From Corylus avellana (Eukaryota > Streptophyta > Magnoliopsida > Fagales > Betulaceae): 64,000 nt of DNA. The notes under the pieces are model-generated. The model was not told the origin of the DNA, did no database searches, and saw only the letters and a program-made list of their open reading frames with translations. Each line of letters opens with the position of its first letter. Within the stretch, counting starts at the first letter, position 1. The DNA lies in the NCBI RefSeq assembly GCF_901000735.1, contig NC_081546.1, positions 18,785,220 to 18,849,219 of the forward strand, read 5' to 3'. This document shows positions 24,158 through 36,445 of this stretch, in pieces. The translations under genes were made by a program, and so were the position numbers.

Positions 24158-26068
24158 TGTAACGCCCCCAAAACTAGCTTCGGCCAGCTTGGTAGGGTTA
24201 CTAGCAATTACCTCAGTTTAACTAACTTGTGGCTAAATGAGGAATCGCCCCTCTAAGCACTATCATAGTTAATAAATAGGAAGGTGAGATACACCTGAGA
24301 AATTCATAAATCATTACGGAACAAGTATAACCCTCGAAATTACGACATGGAGCAACTAGTAAAGATATAAAGCAAGCCTGGTATCGGCATGAAAATCTTA
24401 AAGCAAATTCTATAAGGGCAACTGTACCACTCTTCTTCTTTTTTTTTTTTTTTTTTTTTTTTCTTTGTAAGTAACCGTACCACTCTTAGGTTCTAGATAC
24501 AAGCTTCCTATAAGAGTAATAACAGTGTAAGTCTAACGACTAAGTAAGTAAACCTCACAATTTGGTATGACATAAGCTCATTATTATTAAACAGAAATAA
24601 ACGTGCAGTTTTGGTAAATATTTAAAAGAGATGTTGTCTCCGTTGATACACATTGAAAATATTGTTTGGTTTGATAATGGGTGGTGTACTCCCGGTGGCA
24701 ATCGCCTAAGTATATTAATGTAGAAAATCTAAATGCTTTATAGGTCATAACTATCATGTATAATCTACCCGAGATATTACCCATTCTCAGCAAAGTTGAC
24801 GCTATCCAGAGGGACATGTAATACAATGCCGGTGCCTCAACCATTGTACGCTACCGTCCATAACACTCGCAGCCCGACCGAGTCCGACCTCGGGTGACCC
24901 ACGCTACTAATGATATACGTCCTGTAATGACTGCTTGTTAAGGTTGCGCCGGTCACGAAACAACCATTGGATCCAAGGCCCATATATCACACACACATTT
25001 GACCATAGAATAAAGTCTATATAGTAAGCCAATGGTCATTATACTACACGTATCGATGTACCATGTCATACGATACATCTCATATCATACGCATAGTCAG
25101 TCAACTGACATTTCTCACGTTTTTAAGGAAAATGTTCATAAGTATTTACTTACCTCGTTCGTTTGCTTGAGTCCTCCAACATCCCAAAACCCTGCTATAA
25201 TGAAATACGAAACATTGTTACTCATAGCACTAGAGGACCTCTACGAGTATGATACTGAATACTATCTCAAAAAAGGATTGTTGGACCTAATATTACACGA
25301 GTGGAACTAAGGGCGGGGTGCCCTGCTTTCTAGTCGTACGTATGACTTTGATAGCGTACGTCTGGCCATTGAGTTAGGTATTCCAGCAAAAAGCTTCAAA
25401 TTGTGTTTTAAGGCTTCTATTTAATCTAAGGGTTGATACATCTCATCCTAGGCTTTCAAGTAAACACATGCATCGTAAGAAAACTCAATATCATGCAACA
25501 TTAAGAATCGAAAAGACGTATTAAACTCTTTTGAAAATGTTTCTTGGTTTTGTAAGAAAATGGAATGCAAGAGCTTAACATAGTCTTTAAAACTTATATC
25601 ATTAGGAAAGCAGTAAGAATAACATTAAAATTGTAGAAATGGGCAAGGGGTTACTTTTTTGGGGGGGGGGGGGGGGGGTTGGAGAGGCTGAGGGGACGAA
25701 GGAGGTCTTATATAGGGTGGAAAGCGTGGCATTGTTGGGAAAAGTAGATAATGGGTTAAAACTGCTTTTCAGGGTGGCAGCATACGTACGGTACTATTAC
25801 ACATTGGGTAAAAGGATTCACTCGTACGTCCTGATGGGTTGCCCACTGGGTCAAAGATTAGTCAATATACATACGGGTGGTCCCCTACCGTACGTCCTTG
25901 CTAAAGATAAGTGCGTACGTACGATCAAAAAGGTGAAAATTTAGCTTTTGCCTAAAGGCTTTTTGGTTAAGTGTGAGGGCTTCAGTCTTTTGTTTTAAAA
26001 CTTAGCTTTGTGAGATATTAACCTTAATGAGTCTTTAATAAAACAGTTGTTTTTATTGGGATATGACA
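24158..26068. mobile_element. Solo LTR of a Ty3/gypsy-like retrotransposon
   Basis: 1911 bp beginning TGTAACGCCCCC and ending GGGATATGACA (TG...CA). It is bordered by CTTGG (24153-24157) and CTCAG (26069-26073), which are both one CpG transition from CTCGG. No internal protein sequence is present. It contains an 18-base G run (25661-25678), several CGTACG motifs between 25330 and 25925, and a micro-retroposon at 24435-24472. The left 220 bp recur at 26253-26470. Confidence 0.75.
24435..24472 (-). mobile_element. Micro-retroposon: ACTTACAAAG + poly(A) inside the solo LTR
   Basis: A 38-bp insert which on the minus strand is ACTTACAAAGAA followed by an A-rich tail. It is flanked by AACTGTACCACTCTT (24420-24434) and AACCGTACCACTCTT (24473-24487), 15 bp with one mismatch. 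No element body is present. Confidence 0.65.
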
Positions 26069-26145
26069 CTCAGCCACCCCCGTTTGGCCTAGGGTGGCTT
26101 CGGCCACCCCAAACCAGCTGGTCTAGGGGTGGTTCGGCCAAATGA

Positions 26146-26179
<34 letters not shown>

Positions 26180-27425
26180 TAAATTAAATTAAATTAAAAA
26201 ATTAAAAAACTAATAATAATTAAAAATAAAAAATAAAAAGGTTTGCCTTTAGGGTAACGCCCCAAAACTAACATTGGCTAGGCTGCCAGGGTTACTGGCA
26301 ATTACCCGAGTTTAACCAATTGGTGGCGAAATGGGAAATCAGCAATATCAGAGTTAAGGCATAGGAAGGTGAAATAAATCTGAGAAGTCTATAATCATTA
26401 CGGGTGCAAGTATAATCCTCAAATTAAAGACATAGAGCAACTATTAAAGCAAACTTGATAACAGCAAACTTTTTTTTTTTAATTTTTTTTCCTTTGGCCC
26501 TTGGGGGTGGCCGAACTACCCCCAAACCGGCCAGTCTGGAGTAGGGCTAGCAATTTTAACACGACCTGCAAACTCAAAACGAAAATGACACGAAGTTAAC
26601 GGGTTTTGGGTTTGATCTAAACAGGTTCGGATCATAATCAGGTCACCTGTTTATGACCCGGTTATTTTTTGTGTCTAGCAGGTTGACCCGCCAGACCCTT
26701 TTTTTTAAAAAAAAAAACCCTAAACTAAAGAGTAAAGCCTAACCTAATGATGATGGAGTTTTGTTTCTTTTTTCTTTATTATTATTAATTTTTTGCTAGC
26801 TTTTTTTTATTATATTTTTCTTAATATGATTTTACCTTACTTGGTAAGTGATTTGTTGTTTTATAGGTTTAATTCCAAGAGATTGAGTTGTTATTTGAAT
26901 AGACAATTAAACCTATTAGAGGTAATTCCCAAAACATTTACCAATGTAAACTTTATACTTTGAAATTCGCTATTTGCTATGATGGACTATGGAGTTGAAA
27001 ATTGCTAATCATTGTGAATGTTTTTATTGAATGGCAATTTGTTAACAATTAAACCGATTATGTTTTTATCATATTGTAATTTGTGAATTCTATTGAATCT
27101 TAATGGCATTGGTATTATTATTATATTATTTTTCCTATTTTTCATTCAAATGTGTTGGGTCGTGTCGGGTTACCCGGCTATTTTCCGTGTCTTGTGTATG
27201 TTTGAGAGTTCAACCCGTTTAGCTAAATGGGTCATGTTCCGGTTTAGGTTAATCGGGTTGCGGGTCATTATGAGTCGTAATCGTGTCGACCCGCCAACCA
27301 CTTTTGCCACCCCTAGTCTAGGGTGGCCGAAGCTACCTCGAGGCAAAACAACAGTAGCCGAGCCACCCCCATTTTGCAAGTTGGGGCTGGTCGAACCACT
27401 CCCATAGGCCATTGGGGTGGTTTGG
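26069..27425. repeat. GC-rich core fragments, AAT microsatellite, LTR fragment and hAT MITE
   Basis: 26069-26140 and 27316-27425 are GGGGTGGC/GGCCACCCC core sequence. An (AAT)n run lies at about 26144-26176. 26253-26470 repeats the first about 220 bp of the solo LTR at 24158 (GGTAACGCCCCAAAACTA...) and is truncated on its right. 26542-27315 is listed separately. Confidence 0.65.
26542..27315. mobile_element. hAT-type non-autonomous element
   Basis: The left end is TAGGGCTAGCAATTTTAACA and the inverted right end is TAGGGGTGGCAAAAGTGGTT. The subterminal regions carry ACGACC/GGTCGT and CGGGTCGAC blocks. The flanks GTCTGGAG (26534-26541) and GTCTAGGG (27316-27323) form an 8-bp duplication with two transitions. 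Related in ends and arms to the element at 36740-37562. Confidence 0.75.
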
Positions 27426-29588
27426 TGTAGTGATCCAAATAATTAACTAAGCTTAGGCTTAGTTAGAGGGTTAATTTGGACTTTGGGTCACTAAGGACAG
27501 CTAGAAGGACATTTTGAGAATTTACGATGGTCTGCCCAAACGTATGCTAAGGTTCGCGGACGTACGCTTTTGTCTGTAGTAAAGGACGTACGCTAGGTTT
27601 GCCGGATGTACGCTCTTATTTTTAGTGCAGACGTACGCATGGGGACCAACCAAATAGTACACAAACGTACGCCCCAATAGTACTGGTCGAACTCCACATT
27701 TTGAAAAAACTCTAGATAATACGTGGACGTACGCTGCCTTTGGACCACTGGGTAAATAGTACCGGACGTACGCCCCTATAGTACCGGACGCCCGCTACTT
27801 TTCAGAGTAGTTGGTGAGCATCTCCAGCTTTTCTCCTCTATAAATACTAACCTTACCCTCGTCCTTTTCTTGTTCAAACTCGGCCCCAGGCTCCCAGAAA
27901 CCCTTTTGTGAATGTGTTCTTGTGAGATTGTGTGTTTTGTAGAAAATGAGAGGTGTTTTCTTGAAAGTTGCTTCTAGGAGGTAACCCTCTACGCTTAACT
28001 TTTTTTTCCAAGTCGTTATGCTCTTTTAATGCTTTCTAGAGTAGCTTAGACGTTGGTTTGAAACTTTTGACATATTATTCCATTTATCTTGTTTAGAGCT
28101 GGGCTTAGCATTCCATTGTGTTTTCTATTGCATGGAGATCTTATTTGGAGATAGGAGGTCTTAAAAATCCATTTAGATGGGTTTAGAAGTAGTTTGGGAG
28201 GATAGGTGGACGTTTGGAACAAACAAGGTTCTACCTTAAACTTTCTGGGCGGACGTACGGCCTCGAGCCAGACGTACGGTCAGAAGCATTTAAGGGGAAA
28301 CGACGTTTTGACCAAGTAGTTCGATAGCCTCTGTTTTCATGTTCTAGGTTCATTTTAGTTGGATTTAAAACTAATGATAGGTCTTTTCTTAGTATTCGAG
28401 GTTATGGAGCCTCAAGAAAATTTTACGGAGGAACCTTACGAAACAGGTGAGTACAAACTCACATGGATACTTATTATTACTTTTCCTGCATTGCAAGTCT
28501 ATTTTATATATATTTCAAACATGCATATTTTGCAATTGTCATGAAATACATTTTAGAACTACTGTGAACTTTCTTTTGCGAAAATGTATGTTAATTACTA
28601 AGATAACAATGAGACTTGTAAAACTATGCATGTAAAAGACTGATAAGGTTAATTGCATTGTATGACATGGTACACCAGTACGTGCGGGATAACGGCCATG
28701 GGCTTACTATACAGGTTAACTTTATGGTTAAATGTGTGTGCGTGTGTGTGTAGGCTTTGGATCCAATGGTTTCGTGACCAAGGTCCAGCCATTCCCGAAT
28801 GGATGGTCACTACAGGATAGACATCATTAGTGGTGTGGGTCACTTGAGGTCGGACTCGGTTGTGCTACTAATGTTATGTATGATAGCATGCAATATCCAG
28901 GGCACCGGTGTAGTACTATAGGTCCTTCGGGACAGCGCTAACCCTACTAAGAAGGGGTGATATCTCGGGTAAACCATACAGTTGACCTATTACTGTTACT
29001 CATGATTATAAGCATATATTATATCTATATCACATCCACGATAAACAGTCATCTCATAATGTTGTATGTGCTTTATAAAAAATTGAGTTCACCATTTAAT
29101 GACGAGTACATCATGTGCATTTATACTCACTAAGTCGTCAGACTTACCCTTGTATTATTTCCTTTTTTCTCCATTTGTACAACTATGCTGTTATAGATAG
29201 TTTAGCAGAAGATGGATATCGCGAAGCATCCGGTTACCTTGGAGAATTTGATTCGGGAGATGTTCGAGGACTTATTGTAAGCTTAGGCGGGTACTCATGG
29301 TAACTAGTACTTTTGAGTTATGTTGTAGACTTAGAGCTTTTATGCATACTTGCATATTGAGGTATAGCATGAATCCTTTGTAAAGATGATGACTTGTATA
29401 GCTATTTGATGATCTTTAGTAGAAGCTCTGGTTGAAATAATTAATGTTTATAGAATCTTTTTGTTTCTGTTGTTTAGTATCCTTTGTTTTTGAGAAGTAG
29501 ATGTCCATGAGTCTTGTTCGAAGTGGAATAAGGCTGAGAGATGAACCGTGAAATTAATTACCAGTTAATTAATTTTTGGGGCATTACA
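27426..29588 (+). repeat. 5' LTR of the gypsy element
   Basis: Begins TGTAGTGATCC and ends GGGGCATTACA. A TATA box TATAAATA (27839-27846) marks the likely U3/R boundary. The U3 part (27540-27790) holds about seven copies or near-copies of GACGTACGC, and two GACGTACGG copies follow near 28250-28280. Confidence 0.88.
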
Positions 29589-30118
29589 GTTCGTATCAGA
29601 GCAGTTGCTCTTCAGACCATAGGAATTGATCTGTTAAGTTTTAGGTCTAGATTTATCAGAGCTTTTGGCTTGGCGGACTATAGCAGATGATCTACTAGAG
29701 CATATGATGGATTAAATGTATACAAGGATACAGAGTTTTGAATCTTGATGTTCTTGAGGATGTTAGACTTGAGGATTTTGAGAATTCGATATGGTTTTGA
29801 AATCAGGATTAGGATCGCTTTGATGATGCAACTTTGGAGATTAGGTTTGATCTGCACTAAGATAGTTACATAAGGTCTTAAGCTTAGATCTACATTAGGA
29901 CCTTGGATAAGGTAGTAGTAATTTAGGCCCTTAGTAAGGATAGGTTTGCGATTAAGTTTGACGTTTTGAGCGAGACGCGACGTAGCGCTTTGAAGTAGGG
30001 GCTGATGATCGTTGTGACTGCAGAAATGTCACTGCACGATGGCATTGAGAGCAACGATGGTAAAGGACCATCCCAATCCGATGAAAGGATGAGGAGCGTT
30101 CTAGACGCCACCTAAACA

Positions 30119-30680
30119 TTGGAAACTGTGGTAAGTCTTCTAGTGGAGGCTTTGGTCAACGTACGAGGAGAAGGGACTCCAAGTGGAATCAAAGGTTGCT
30201 CTTTCAAAGAGTTTTATGAGCATCCTTTCCCTCTGTTTAAAGGGGAGCTGAACTTTGGAGAGGCAAGGGACTGGCTTCCAAACTTGGAGGAACTGCTACG
30301 AGTTATGGACTGCACTGAGGAGCAAAGAGTCAAGTACGTGGCCTACAAGTTCTCTCGAGAAGCAAGGCGATGGTGGTACGATAAAAGGAACTCGCTAGTG
30401 ATGGAATTAGGAAGCAAGGAGGCTATTACGTGACCTAATTCAAGGAAGAGTTCTATCGGGAGTACTCGTGGAGCATAAGGAGGAGGATACCCCAAGAGCT
30501 ACGGTTCAACAAAAAACAGATTCGTTGGTGCTATAGGTGTGGCAAGCTGCATTTTGGGAAACGCGGATCAAGGAAGAATTTGTGCTACGGATGTGGCAAG
30601 GTGGGGCACTTCGTTCGAAACTGCAACCAGGCCAAAAGGAATGGTATTGGTCTACCTGGAAGGAAATGATGGCAGGACAA
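30119..30680 (+). pseudogene. gag remnant of the gypsy element
   Basis: An open stretch (30119-30433) encodes a Retrotrans_gag-like segment (YEHPFPLFKGELNFGEARDW, then EEQRVKYVAYKFSREARRWW). About 100 bases later, in another frame, a CCHC zinc knuckle reads CYGCGKVGHFVRNC, preceded by a degenerate knuckle. Stops and frame changes show it is dead. It would have formed the virus-like particle. Confidence 0.75.
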
Positions 30681-31059
30681 GGGATACGCTTAACCACTAG
30701 AATTGTTTAAGGCATGTGGCTTCACTCTGTTTTGGAGTTAAGGGTTGAGTTACTAGATGTATACTCAGATTTCGACCAGTTGTATTTTATTTTGTACTTG
30801 CACTTGATTTGGGATTTTGTTAATTGCCCATTAGAAGGATGTTAAGGCTTGATATTTTTGAACTTGGATTCTAGTATATTGGTAAATGGCAATTGGTGAA
30901 TCTTGTACCTTTAGATCTTGTATGCATGGATTACGTGATTTTGGGTTACATATGAGCTAAGAGATTCTAGCGAATCTTCCTGTACCTAAATGGACTAAGG
31001 AGTTATAGGGTACAGATGTCCGTGGAAACAAAAGAGGTGGCTAGAGCTAATCTAAGGGT

Positions 31060-33600
31060 TATGATCGCAAGATCAATTATCATCTTGGAAAGGCTAACGT
31101 AGTAGTTGGCACATTAAGTAGGAAGTCGATAGTAGAGCTTACCGCTCTTGGAATTTTGCAACCCTAGCTGGTTATAGAATTCGCTAAGATGGGAGTAGAA
31201 GTGGTAGATGAGGGTGCAATCGGAATTGCTTGCTAGGATAAAGGTGGCTCAGTTGGAGGACCTTGAGTGTACCTAGATCAAGCATTTGCTAAAGCACAAG
31301 GGTTCTTCCATAAGGATGATGGGTTGCTCACCCATTTCAAATGAGTGTGTGTTGGAAAACGAAGGACTAAGGAAGGAGACCATGAGCAAGGCTCATCATT
31401 CTCTCTATATTGTACATCCTGGAAGTACCAAGATGCACAAGGCTGAGAAGAGGATGGAATTGAAAGTTTAGTACCGCTTTCCACCTATAGACGGAAGGTC
31501 AGTCAGAGCAGACTAACCAAATCTTGAAGGACATGTCACGGGCTTGCTTGTTGAACTTCAGAGGTAGTTGGAGTTAGTACCTACCTTTGATCAAGTTTGA
31601 TACAGGCGACTATTAGAATGCCGCCTTACGAAGCACTTTATGGGCGTAAGTGTCAATCGCCCTTGTACTGAGACAACATTGGCAAGGGGCAGAAGTTGGG
31701 GCCTGAAATGATTCACGATACTCGTGACAAAGTGCTTACGATCAGAAAAGGATGAGTGCATCCTAGAGTCGGCAGAAAGGCTACACCGATAACTGGAGAC
31801 GACCTTTGAAATTCGAAGTAAGAGATAGTGTGTTATTAAGTGCCAAAATATTTATATTTTAGCCCTTAACTTATATTTGGTAATTCCTTAGTTTTGTTAG
31901 TTTGTGCTATTTTAGTTCTTTTATGTGTTTTCTATGTTTTGTAGGCTTTTGGAAGAAAAGAAAGAAATTCTGGAAATCTCGGGCTTAAAGGACAAAATTG
32001 GAAAAAATTTAGAAGATTTGACTCAAGCAAAAGGTTCTGATAGTGCGATCGATCACAAGGTTACTGCGCTCGAGCGTACTACCAGAGAGGTCCAAGCCAA
32101 GGTGAGCAAGGCGCGCACTCGTGCACACAAGAAGCAACCTCGATCGCACCTACGATCGAGCGCCCAACATATACGATCAATTGCATACTTGCGATCGAGC
32201 GCACACGGGCTGCGATCGAGCCCACCTGTGCGTGAGGTGTAAGGCAGCAGCACCTTATTCTTGAAAGTCTTCTTTTTCACCCCTTCACAACCCTAGGTGA
32301 CTTAGAACGCAAAAGCTACTATTTTTAGGGTTTCTAGAGTGTTCCTAAGGCCTATAAATAGATCCTTAAGCCTTTAGAATAGACACACAATTCCAAGGAG
32401 AAGAATTAGAGCTCTTCAAGTTCAAGTTTTCAGGTTTATTCTTTTCCTCTTTATTTTATTTTATGTAGATGTTTAGTATCAAACTCATTTGTAACTAGAC
32501 TACTTAGTAGGGCTAGATTGAAGCCCTAATGATGATTATGTAATATTTCAATATTGACGCCTTTGTGATAATCATATTGTGATGCTTAACTTGATTAATT
32601 TATGTTTTATTGAATTCCTCATATGTGTTTGCTTGATCAACATGTGCATGTGGTATGGATTAGTTAATTAAATCAATTTGGATGATCGAGTCCTGGGTTT
32701 AATAGAGTAACAAAAGAATCTCACACCGAGTTCTTGAGTTAATCAACATAGGAAACCGAGAGTAGATACTCATGCCTTAGGCCTCATGTGTTTGTCGATT
32801 TTCACAGATTTTTGCTTTCTTAAAAAACAACTTAGTAGACACCCATGCTAAATCCTTTAAGAAAGAAAAGAATTAGAATAGACACTCATACCTAATTCGT
32901 TGCTTAGGGAGGTCAATAGCTTAAAGAGTAGACACTCATATCCTTAGGTTGGTAAACATTAAGTATTCATAATATGATTGGATCATTGGCGTATTGTAAT
33001 ATTATCTAAGTGTGATTAGTGGTGGATATCAAAGCCCTACCTTTTATCATTATTGAATCAAAATCAACCTGTTATCTTGTTTTTGTTTACTGAAATGAAT
33101 TTTAATCAAAATTTACCAATCCTCGTGGGATTGATCTCGTACTTGCACTCTATGCTATTGTTATGACCTTGTTCACTTGCGAGTTTAAACGTACAATTAT
33201 TTGTCTATTAATTTAGGTAGATATTTTCACAACATGAGTTCCTTAAGATATCATCAATGAGAGGAGTGATGCGATTTGGAAAGGAAGGGGAGATTGGCAT
33301 ACATGGTTGCCTTACCCTTAGACTTGGTAGGAACACATGATGTTTTTCATGTCTCGGTATTAAGGGAGTACATCGCTAATCTAGACTTAGTGGTGAAGTA
33401 CGAACCTTTGAAGATCTAGGAAGGATTGATGTACACCGAGGAGCTGGTGAAGATCATGTATCGGAAGAAGCAAGTGCTACGCACCAAGATGATTCCTATC
33501 GTTAAGGTATTGTGGCGTAATCACGGTGTCAACGAAGCATCATGGTTTGAGGTGGAGTAGGACATGAGGAACCGTTATCCGCATTTGTTTAAGACTTGAT
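31060..33600 (+). pseudogene. pol remnants (RNase H end, integrase, chromodomain), split by a solo LTR
   Basis: 31060-31140 matches the end of RNase H (INYHLGKANVVVGTLSRKS). 31280-31470 resembles the integrase zinc region (AHHSLYIVHPGSTKMHK). About 31480-31550 is a late integrase segment (EGQSEQTNQILKDM) and 31620-31680 reads PPYEALYGRKCQSPLY. After the solo LTR, reading resumes with MRGVMRFGK (from 33250), and 33420-33600 encodes a chromodomain-like tail (RKKQVLRTKMIPIVKVLWRN). The integrase core is deleted and several stops occur. Confidence 0.75.
31834..33234. mobile_element. Solo LTR nested in the gypsy pol region
   Basis: About 1401 bp beginning (T)ATTAAGTGCCAAAA and ending TTTTCACAACA. 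It belongs to the family at 38242 and 53223. The flanks TGTGT (31829-31833) and TGAGT (33235-33239) are a 5-bp duplication with one change. Removing it rejoins the host pol frame (VRDSVFLKISS). It has a TATAAATA box near 32355 and no internal genes. The LTR style (TGATAAGTGCC..., near-end CTCGTGGGATTGATCTCG) suggests the Tat/Ogre/Athila side of Ty3/gypsy; this is inference. Confidence 0.8.
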
Positions 33601-34301
33601 TGGGTATGACTCTTTTTCGTAAGATTATACTTGGACAATATACCTATTCTTGTTTTGGTTAAAGGGATAGTCGACTAAGAAAAGAGTTTGTTTTCCTCTA
33701 TAGGGTTATGGCATAGATACCCACTAATCCGGATTGTATTTGGAATTACTCGACTCGGGGGTTGAGATTGACGAGGACTGGTACAGTGTAGGAAACACTA
33801 AGTACGATGTCTTTACATCGAGGTTCAACGATTTTTTTTCGTATGGTTAATTTCTTTTATCTTGGACTATATGCCTATTTGTTACGGTTTTGGGTGACCG
33901 TTACATTTGGATTGTTTAAGAGTAGTCGATTAAGATAAGTTTGCTTTCGGCTAGGAAGTATAGCATCATGTGTAGAATACCCACTAACTCGAATCCATGT
34001 GAAGCTACTCGTTTTGGGCGTCAAGTTTGACGATAGTCAATATAGTGTGGGTAACATCGACTACGACACCCTTGGTGACTTACAAGTGGATTTGCTACAA
34101 CTTTTGAGGATGCCTGCATAGATCACTTTATATTGGACGAAGGAGCTGAGTGATTGAAGAACATATGGGATAAGATTTTTTCAAGGATGAGGCTGAGTAC
34201 GAATCTTATAAGACTATGGACGTTAAGGTGATGTTACTGTTTCATCTTGTGTTTTGGGGTTCTGAAATTTCGAGAATGAAATTTTTATAAGGAGGGGAGA
34301 A

Positions 34302-36445
34302 TATAGTGACCCAAATAATTAACAAAGCTTAGGTAGCTTAGTTAGAGGGTTAATTTGGGCTTTGGGTCACTAGGGACAACTAGAAGGGCATTTTGGAAAT
34401 TTTGGACTGTCTGACCGAACATACTCTAGGGTTGCCGGATGTACGCTCCTAATTTTAGTCCTGACATATGCATGGGGACCACTGTACGTATGCTGACAAT
34501 AGTATACCATACTCTTTACATAGTACACGAATGTACGCCCCAATAGAACTGGATGTACTCTACTTTTTGGAAAACCTCTGGATAATACCTAGATGTACGC
34601 TACAGCCTTTGGACCATTGGGTAAATAGTACCGGACGTACTCCCTATAGTACCGGACGTCCGCTACTTTTCAGAGTAGTTGGTGAGCGTCTCCAGCTTTT
34701 CTCTTCTATAAATACTAACCCTACCCTCAACCTTTTCTCTTTCAAATTCCCACCCAGGCTCCCAAAAACCCTTTTGTGAGTGTATTATTGGGAGATTGTG
34801 TGTTTTGTGGAAAATGAGAGGTGTTTTCTTGAAGGATGCTTCTAGGAGGTAACCCTCTGCGCTTAACTTTTCTTTCTAAGTTGTTATGGTCTTTTAATGC
34901 TTTCTAGAGTAGCTTAGATGTTGGTTTGAAACTTTAGACATGTTATACCATTGATCTTGTTTGGAGTTGGGATTAGTATTCCATTGTGTTTTCTATTGCA
35001 TGGAGACCTTATTTGGAGATAGGAGATCTTAGAAATCCATTTAGATGGGTTTAAAAGCAGTTTGGGAGGATAGATGGACATTTGGAACAAACAAGGTTCT
35101 ACCTGAAACTTTCTAGGCGGACGTACAGCCTCGAGCCCGGACGTACGGTCAGAAGCATTTTAGGGGAAACAACGTTTTGACCAAGTCGTTCGATAGCCTC
35201 TGTTTTTATGTTCTAGGTTCGTTTTAGTTGGATTTAAAACTAATGATAGGTCTTTTCTCATTATTCTAGGTTATTGAGCCTCAAGGAAATTTTACGGAGG
35301 AACTTTACGACCTAGGTGAGTACAAACTCACATGGTTACTTGTTGTTACTTTTCCTGCATTGCATGTCTATTTAATATATATCAAACATGCATATTTTGC
35401 AACTCTCATAAAATACATTTTAGAACTATTGTGAACTCTCTTTTGCGAAAACGCATGTTGATTAATAAGATAACAATGAGGCTTGTAAAACTATGCATGA
35501 AAAAGACTGATAAGATTAATTGCATTGTATGACATGATACACCCCTACATACAAGATAACGACCATCGGCATACTATACAAGTTAACTTGATGATCAAAT
35601 GTGTGTGTGTGTGTGTGTATGGGCTTTGGATCTAATAGTTTCGTGACCAAGACGTAGCCATTCCCTAATTGATGGTCACTACAGGACAAACATCATTAGT
35701 GGTGTGGGCCACCCGAGGTCGGACTCGTGCTATTAATGTTATGTACGGTAACGTGCAGTATCCGGGGCATTAGTGTTGTACTACAGGTCCCTCGGGACAG
35801 CGCTAACCCTGCTGAGAATGGAAATTTTTTGGTTAGACCATACAATTGAACTATTACTCATAATTATAAGCATATATTATATCTATATCACATTTACGAT
35901 AAGCGGTCTTCTCATAATGTTGCATGTGCTTTATAAACAACTGAGTTCATCATTTAATGACGGGTACGTCATGTGCATTTATACTCACTAAGTTGTCGGA
36001 CTTACCCTTGTATTATTTCCCTTTTTCTCTATATGTACAACTATGCTGTTATAGATAATTTAGCAGAAGATAGATACCACGAAGCATCCGATTACCTTGG
36101 ACGATTCGATTCGGGAGATGCTTGAGGACTTATTACAAGCTTTGGCAGGTACTCATGGTAACTAGTACTTTTGAGTTATGTTGTAGACTTAGAGCTTTTA
36201 TGCATGCTTGCATATTGAGATATAGCATGAATCCCTTGTAAAGATGATGACTTGTATAACTACTTGATGATCTTTGGTAGAAGCTCTGGTTGAAATGATT
36301 AATGTTTATATAATCTTTTTGTTTTCGCTATTTAGTATCCTCTGTTTTCGAGGAGTAGATGTCCTTGAGTCTTGTTCAAAGTGGAATAAGGCTAGGAGAC
36401 GATCCGTGAACTTAATTACCAGTTAATTAATTTCGGGGCATTACA
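34302..36445 (+). repeat. 3' LTR of the gypsy element
   Basis: Begins TATAGTGACCC (TG decayed to TA) directly after the polypurine tract and ends GGGGCATTACA. The TATA box is TATAAATA at 34707-34714. It is aligned along its length with 27426-29588, with scattered transitions and small indels. Confidence 0.87.

Larger units (their letters stand above)
27426..36445 (+). mobile_element. Ty3/gypsy chromovirus LTR retrotransposon, complete ends but decayed and internally deleted
   Basis: LTRs at 27426-29588 and 34302-36445 enclose gag, RNase H, integrase and chromodomain-like remnants on +. A primer-binding site TCGTATCAGAGC (29591-29602) matches the initiator tRNA-Met type with one mismatch. A polypurine tract AAGGAGGGGAGAA ends at 34301. 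The target duplication is TTTGG / TTCGG. Protease and the reverse transcriptase core are not found. The LTR length and chromodomain suggest a Tekay/Del-like clade (inference). In one 118-bp stretch I counted about 10 differences between LTRs, so the insertion is old. A solo LTR of another family interrupts 31834-33234. Confidence 0.9.
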
